Source: SIG644 sp045613985
Lineage (GTDB): Bacteria; Bacillota; Clostridia; Oscillospirales; CAG-272
Direction: 5' to 3'
NCBI GenBank assembly: GCA_045613985.1
Contig: JAZLCA010000030.1
Location: 1-8,912, forward strand
Length of the DNA: 8,912 bases
Shown here: in pieces, positions 5,656-8,912 of the stretch
How positions within the stretch are numbered: position 1 is the stretch's first letter
Layout of the letters: each line of letters opens with the position of its first letter
The notes under the pieces: model-generated
Told to the model about the DNA's origin: nothing
The model's database searches: none
What the model saw: the letters and a program-made list of their open reading frames with translations, nothing else
Made by a program: the position numbers and the translations under genes

Positions 5656-6759
5656 ATGAAAACAATGATTATCAACGAAAATCAGAAGGGTTTTCTCTTC
5701 AAAAACGGAAAGTATATCAAATTGCTCCACGCGGGTAAATATCACCTGTTTGGCGGTAAGGAGATTGAAATTTCCAATTTGGAACACCCCATCGTGTGCT
5801 GCAAGTGTGCGCTTGATACCTTGCTTGCCGACAAAGCTATTTCTGACCGTGTGGCAGTAGTTGAAGTAGGCGATGAGGAGCTTGCTCTCCACTACGTGAA
5901 CGGTAAGTTTTCTTCCGTTCTTCGCCATGGCAAGTATGCATTTTGGTCCACGGTAGATCAGCACGAATTCAAAATTGTGGATATCTCTACACCCACAGTT
6001 GACGAATCCATCCCCGAGTACATCTTCTCAAAGATTCCTCAGCTCTACTACACCAAAATCGAGGTTGCTGAATATCAGAAGGCAAGACTCTACTTCAATC
6101 AAAAGCTTGAGCGCATTCTGGATGCAGGCACCTACTACTTTTGGAAAACACCCATCAAGGTTGACGTAGACTATGTAGATACCCGATTGACACAAATGGA
6201 TATCACGGGGCAAGAGATCCTTACTGCAGATAAGGTTTCTCTTCGCATCAACTTCGTCTGCAACTACCGCGTGACCGACTACGTTAAGATTTTGACCGAG
6301 ATCGACGATTTCGCAGAACAAATGCACGTGGCGGCACAACTGGCTCTGCGTGAATACGTGGGCAAATACAAGCTGGATGAGATCCTTGAAAACAAGGAGC
6401 AGATGTCCGAGTTCGTGTTCGCAAAGCTGAAAGCCAAGGAAAAGGATCTGTTCGTTGAAATTACGGATGCCGGTGTTAAGGATATTATTCTTCCCGGAGA
6501 GATCCGAGAGATCATGAACACCGTCCTTGTTGCCGAAAAGCGTGCGCAGGCGAACGTAATCACGCGTCGTGAAGAGGTTGCATCCACCCGTTCTTTGCTA
6601 AACACGGCAAAGCTGATGGATGAAAACCAGACCCTTTACAAGCTCAAGGAGTTGGAATACGTTGAGCGCATTTGCGAGAACGTAGGCAACATTTCCTTGA
6701 ATGGAAACGGAAATATTCTTACTCAACTCACAGCGATTTTAAACGGCAACAACGTCTAA
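5656..6759 (+). CDS. slipin-family SPFH/band-7 protein with N-terminal repeats
   Basis: A 367-residue protein with a strong AAGGAGG ten bases before the ATG. The SPFH/band-7 region covers about 135-300: DVDYVDTRLTQMDITGQEILTADKVSLR-N fits the slipin core 'D-R---l---gQei-T-D-v---v', and DAGVKDIILPGEIREIMN (271-288) is a near-signature slipin segment. LVAEKRAQANVITRREEVASTRSLLNTAKLM (291-321) is the charged helix after it. There is no N-terminal membrane helix, so it is probably cytoplasmic or peripheral. Before the SPFH domain, the pattern NGK---LL-AGKY--F occurs three times (about residues 17-32, 82-97 and 148-163). Slipins form ring-like oligomers at membranes; why they accompany RtcB is not established. 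The next gene is rtcB after 88 bases with no terminator, so they probably form one operon. Confidence 0.88.
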   Translation: MKTMIINENQKGFLFKNGKYIKLLHAGKYHLFGGKEIEISNLEHPIVCCKCALDTLLADKAISDRVAVVEVGDEELALHYVNGKFSSVLRHGKYAFWSTVDQHEFKIVDISTPTVDESIPEYIFSKIPQLYYTKIEVAEYQKARLYFNQKLERILDAGTYYFWKTPIKVDVDYVDTRLTQMDITGQEILTADKVSLRINFVCNYRVTDYVKILTEIDDFAEQMHVAAQLALREYVGKYKLDEILENKEQMSEFVFAKLKAKEKDLFVEITDAGVKDIILPGEIREIMNTVLVAEKRAQANVITRREEVASTRSLLNTAKLMDENQTLYKLKELEYVERICENVGNISLNGNGNILTQLTAILNGNNV

Positions 6760-6768
6760 TCCCATATG

Positions 6769-6814
6769 CGGTCGGGCGCGTTGTAGTCATATAACTATAA
6801 AATATGCCCGACCG
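6769..6814 (+). repeat. 9-bp inverted repeat between slipin gene and rtcB
   Basis: CGGTCGGGC (6769-6777) and GCCCGACCG (6806-6814) are perfect complements enclosing a 28-base A/T-rich loop. TAGT/ACTA can pair inside the loop, and a short GGC-ATAAA-GCC hairpin follows (6818-6828). There is no run of T after it, so it is not a normal terminator. The rtcB ribosome binding site AAAGGAG (6835-6841) is outside the stem. It could protect or process the slipin end of the message, or tune rtcB translation. Confidence 0.6.
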
Positions 6815-6847
6815 TCTGGCATAAAGCCGATATGAAAGGAGATTGAC

Positions 6848-8056
6848 ATGATAGAGATCATAGGAAACTTTAACACCGCCAAGTGCTTTGCCACCACTCT
6901 TGAGGATGGCGCACGCGAGCAGATCAAGGCGGTATGCGATACCGAGGCGTTTGCGTCCTCGAAGATCAGAATTATGCCCGACGTTCACGCGGGCAAGGGG
7001 TGTACCATCGGTACGACTATGACGATAACAGACAAAATCGTTCCCTCGATGGTTGGTGTGGATATCGGTTGCGGAATGTACACTGTGTACCTCGGCAACA
7101 TTGATATTGACTTTGAGAAGGTAGATGAGGCAGCTCACTTCATCCCCTGCGGCAGAAATGTTTGGGAGGGCAGACAGGAGAGATTTGACCTTACACAGCT
7201 TCGTTGCTACAGATACCTCAAGGACTCCAAGAGACTTGAGCGTTCACTCGGTACTCTTGGCGGCGGCAACCACTTTATTGAGATCGACACAGATGAGAAT
7301 GGCGGCAAGTACCTTGTCATCCACTCAGGAAGCCGTAATCTCGGAACACAGGTCGCGGAGTTTTACCAGCAAATCGCCGTTGACCTCAACATAGGCAAGG
7401 AGGAGTATTTTAGACAGCGCGATGAGATCATCCGCACCTATAAGGAGCAAGGCAGAAGAAGCGAGATACAGGCTACCCTCAAGACGCTTGAGAAGGAGTT
7501 CAACGCCAAGGAGCCCACGCTCCCTCGAGATCTTTGCTACCTCTACGATTCTTTTATGAAGGACTACCTCCATGACGTAGATATCTGTCAGAAGTTCGCC
7601 GAGAGAAATCGTGCGAAAATGGCAGAGATTATCCTTGAGCGTTGCGGATGGACGGCAATTGAGACCTTCCAGACCATTCACAACTACATAGACGTGAATG
7701 AGATGATCCTCCGTAAGGGTGCTGTATCTGCCAAGGTTGGCGAGAAGCTGCTCATCCCCATCAATATGCGCGACGGCTCACTCATCTGCACAGGCCGGGG
7801 CAACGAGGATTGGAACTGCTCCGCGCCTCACGGTGCCGGACGTCTTATGTCCCGTTCTGCCGCTTTTGAGCGCCTGACGATGGCGGAGTATGAGGCAGAG
7901 ATGGCGGGGATTTATTCCACCTGTGTCGTTCCTGATACGCTTGACGAGTCGCCTATGGCGTATAAGAGCATGGAGGAGATCGTGGAGAACATCGAGCCTA
8001 CCGCGGAGATTGTTTGCAGAATTAAGCCTATTTATAACTTTAAGGCGGCAGAGTAA
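6848..8056 (+). CDS. rtcB: RtcB RNA ligase (3'-phosphate/5'-hydroxyl joining)
   Basis: Joins RNA ends left by endonucleases (2',3'-cyclic phosphate or 3'-phosphate with 5'-hydroxyl), using GTP and Mn2+ through a guanylated histidine. At 402 residues it is close to E. coli RtcB (408). Conserved motifs are all visible: MPDVHAGKG (43-51), GVDIGCGM with metal ligands D72 and C75, LGGGNHF with N141/H142, VIHSGSRNLG with H159, HNYI with H278, RKGAV (289-293), APHGAGR with H328 as the expected guanylated nucleophile, and the C-terminal RIKPIYNFKA (391-400). No catalytic residue is missing, so it should be active. AAAGGAG lies six bases before the ATG. Neither rtcA nor archease is next to it. The slipin gene upstream and the tRNA-like RNA before that suggest a damaged-tRNA or stress response, which is inference. 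Confidence 0.97.
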   Translation: MIEIIGNFNTAKCFATTLEDGAREQIKAVCDTEAFASSKIRIMPDVHAGKGCTIGTTMTITDKIVPSMVGVDIGCGMYTVYLGNIDIDFEKVDEAAHFIPCGRNVWEGRQERFDLTQLRCYRYLKDSKRLERSLGTLGGGNHFIEIDTDENGGKYLVIHSGSRNLGTQVAEFYQQIAVDLNIGKEEYFRQRDEIIRTYKEQGRRSEIQATLKTLEKEFNAKEPTLPRDLCYLYDSFMKDYLHDVDICQKFAERNRAKMAEIILERCGWTAIETFQTIHNYIDVNEMILRKGAVSAKVGEKLLIPINMRDGSLICTGRGNEDWNCSAPHGAGRLMSRSAAFERLTMAEYEAEMAGIYSTCVVPDTLDESPMAYKSMEEIVENIEPTAEIVCRIKPIYNFKAAE

Positions 8057-8118
8057 TATAAATGATACGAAAGGGCGGTTCTCAAGAGCAGAAAATCAAT
8101 TGTGGTCAAACGTGAAAC

Positions 8119-8166
8119 ATGGGCTTGTTCAACCCTCGAAGCAGAGAAGAACAGGCCCGTTTGTTA
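8119..8166 (+). terminator. probable terminator of the slipin-rtcB operon
   Basis: GGGCTTGTTC (8121-8130) pairs with GAACAGGCCC (8149-8158) over 10 bp with one T-G pair; T8120-G8159 and A8119-T8160 can extend it. The loop has 18 bases. A moderately T-rich tail (TTTGTTATAT) follows. It lies 60 bases after the rtcB stop. The long loop and interrupted T-tail make it a medium-strength call. Confidence 0.6.
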
Positions 8167-8409
8167 TATCACGAAAATACGAGATTTTGCGAGGATTTGT
8201 GAGAAAATAAAAGAAAACAGCCTGACTGTTATAGCGCGAGTTGGGAGAATTGTCAACACTTTTTTGGAATTTTGCAAACTTTTTTGACTTTTTTAGAAGT
8301 TCAGAAATCAAACGTACTCGCAAGTATACATACCGTGAAAGTAAGCGGAAGTTGTTTAGAACTTACAAGCGCTTTATATTTTTAGCGGGGATATGCTTCC
8401 TTAAACTGA
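8167..8409 (+). other. gene-free stretch with phased T-tracts, possible small RNA
   Basis: I see no convincing gene here. T-runs start at 8260, 8270, 8280 and 8289, spaced about one DNA helical turn apart, which predicts intrinsic curvature. Downstream, AAGCG/CGCTT (8343-8347/8370-8374) encloses AAGTT/AACTT (8349-8353/8360-8364), a nested hairpin. The stretch ends in the strong terminator at 8410-8449, so something on the plus strand is probably transcribed across it: rtcB read-through or a small RNA. TATACA at 8325-8330 could be a -10 box but has no good -35. Confidence 0.3.
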
Positions 8410-8449
8410 ACGTCCCCCCTATCCCAAATTGGATAGGGGGGCGTTTTTT
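8410..8449 (+). terminator. very strong plus-strand intrinsic terminator
   Basis: CCCCCCTATCC (8414-8424) and GGATAGGGGGG (8431-8441) form a perfect 11-bp stem with a 6-base loop. ACG/CGT can extend the base beyond a bulged T. Six T follow (8444-8449). On the minus strand the sequence after the hairpin has only scattered T, so it would be poor for the converging ClC gene. It insulates the plus-strand transcripts from that gene. Confidence 0.93.
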
Positions 8450-8460
8450 GCCTACATTCT

Positions 8461-8497
8461 ATTGAGAATTTTACTCAATGAGTGGTTTTGACTCAAT
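8461..8497. repeat. cluster of ACTCAAT half-sites
   Basis: ATTGAG (8461-8466), ACTCAAT (8473-8479), TGAGT (8479-8483) and ACTCAAT (8491-8497) form two adjacent small hairpins or a set of inverted half-sites sharing one core. It lies between the plus-strand terminator and the 3' end of the minus-strand ClC gene. It could be a weak transcript-end hairpin for that gene, although no T-run follows on the minus strand, or a protein-binding cluster. Confidence 0.35.
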
Positions 8498-8540
8498 ATT
8501 GGAGGGCGGAGCTTGCTAGATGATAAGCGGTAAAACGTTG

Positions 8541-8912
8541 TCATGGGCGCATAATTTGATCGATTTCTTTACTTTGGTCACCGACGAGAACCTCAAATTC
8601 GTCGGCAGTTGCCGAAGGATTATACGTGGTGTAGTGAACGGTGAGAATATCTCCTTCGGCGATGCCCAGCTTGCCGGTTTTGTTGGGACCTCGTTCAATG
8701 GAAAGAAGTGTGCAGGATGCGGGCCAAAGAATGTCGGTCAGTTCCTTGTCAATAACAAAAGAGTCCTTGTACACCGTCAGGGGAACCTCAATGACGCAGG
8801 GCTGCTTGCCTTTGTGAGATGCATGCGCTCTGGTTTTGATAACCGTTCCGGTAAAGTCGCCAAGTCCGGAGACCTCGACGGCTAAGAACGCGGCTGTTAC
8901 CGCAAGGATAAT
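8541..8912 (-). CDS. ClC-type chloride channel/transporter, C-terminal part with TrkA_C-like domain (cut by window edge)
   Basis: The minus-strand frame is open from the right edge to a TGA at 8541-8543, giving 123 visible residues. The first part (LAVTAAFLAVEVSG, then TGTVIKTR) resembles the last membrane helix of a ClC chloride channel/antiporter and the linker after it. The rest, from TVYKDSFVIDKELTDILWPASCTLLSIERG to GIAEGDILTVHYTTYN, matches a TrkA_C (RCK-C) ligand-binding domain, including the 'i-eGDiL-v' strand. Bacterial ClC proteins with such a tail are common in Firmicutes. The start and the ion-selectivity motifs are outside the window. A GTG at 8774 could be taken as a start, but the frame continues upstream with protein-like sequence. 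It faces the plus-strand genes, so transcription converges near 8450-8540. The TrkA_C part is firm; the ClC call is likely. Confidence 0.75.
   Translation of the reverse strand: MILAVTAAFLAVEVSGLGDFTGTVIKTRAHASHKGKQPCVIEVPLTVYKDSFVIDKELTDILWPASCTLLSIERGPNKTGKLGIAEGDILTVHYTTYNPSATADEFEVLVGDQSKEIDQIMRP

Noticed and set aside
5187..5738. Plus-strand open frame of 183 codons across the structured region
   Set aside because: It runs through the T-arm and hairpins, overlaps the well-supported slipin start in another frame, lacks a ribosome binding site and has no recognisable protein pattern.
8102..8287. GTG-started 61-codon plus-strand ORF after rtcB
   Set aside because: It has no ribosome binding site, crosses the probable rtcB terminator hairpin and resembles nothing I know.
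8520..8885. Plus-strand 121-codon ORF with GGAGGG upstream
   Set aside because: It lies antisense to the ClC/TrkA_C reading frame, which has clear domain sequence and stays open to the window edge.
1..8912. CRISPR array, insertion sequence or integrase
   Set aside because: No regularly spaced direct repeats, transposase motifs or terminal inverted repeats with target duplications were seen.

Overview
The window most resembles the chromosome of a Clostridia-type Firmicute, probably from an anaerobic gut community. The grounds are the AGGAGG-type ribosome binding sites, tightly packed same-strand genes, a roughly even base composition, a small clostridial-type peptide deformylase, tandem WYL regulators and a ClC protein with a TrkA_C tail. 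I cannot name a species.

Left part (1-2795): a run of small plus-strand accessory genes. These are the C-terminal part of a radical SAM protein cut by the window edge, a GrpB/UPF0157 nucleotidyltransferase-fold protein that starts directly after its stop, a protein with a uracil-DNA-glycosylase-like layout, a seven-codon ORF with its own ribosome binding site, a pyridoxamine-phosphate-oxidase-fold protein and a small peptide deformylase.

Centre (2832-8166): two WYL-domain genes overlap by ATGA and end at a strong intrinsic terminator (5010-5037). About 620 bases without a credible gene follow, dense in perfect inverted repeats. They include a textbook tRNA T-arm (5326-5342), a GCAA-capped stem that looks like a closed acceptor stem (5345-5360) and a D-loop-like AGTTGGAT (5366-5373). 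Together with an anticodon-like hairpin (5303-5319), the four tRNA arms occur in circularly permuted order. Next come a slipin/SPFH gene and rtcB, the RNA ligase that rejoins cleaved RNA. In Salmonella, rtcB shares an operon with bacterial Y RNAs, one class of which mimics tRNA. I therefore infer an RNA-repair module here: WYL sensors, a tRNA-mimicking noncoding RNA, a slipin and RtcB. No Ro60/TROVE, RtcA, archease or RtcR gene is visible.

Right part (8167-8912): about 250 bases with no convincing gene, containing helically phased T-tracts and some hairpins and ending in a very strong plus-strand terminator (8410-8449). After it lies a cluster of ACTCAAT half-sites, then the C-terminus of a minus-strand ClC-type chloride channel/transporter that runs off the window.
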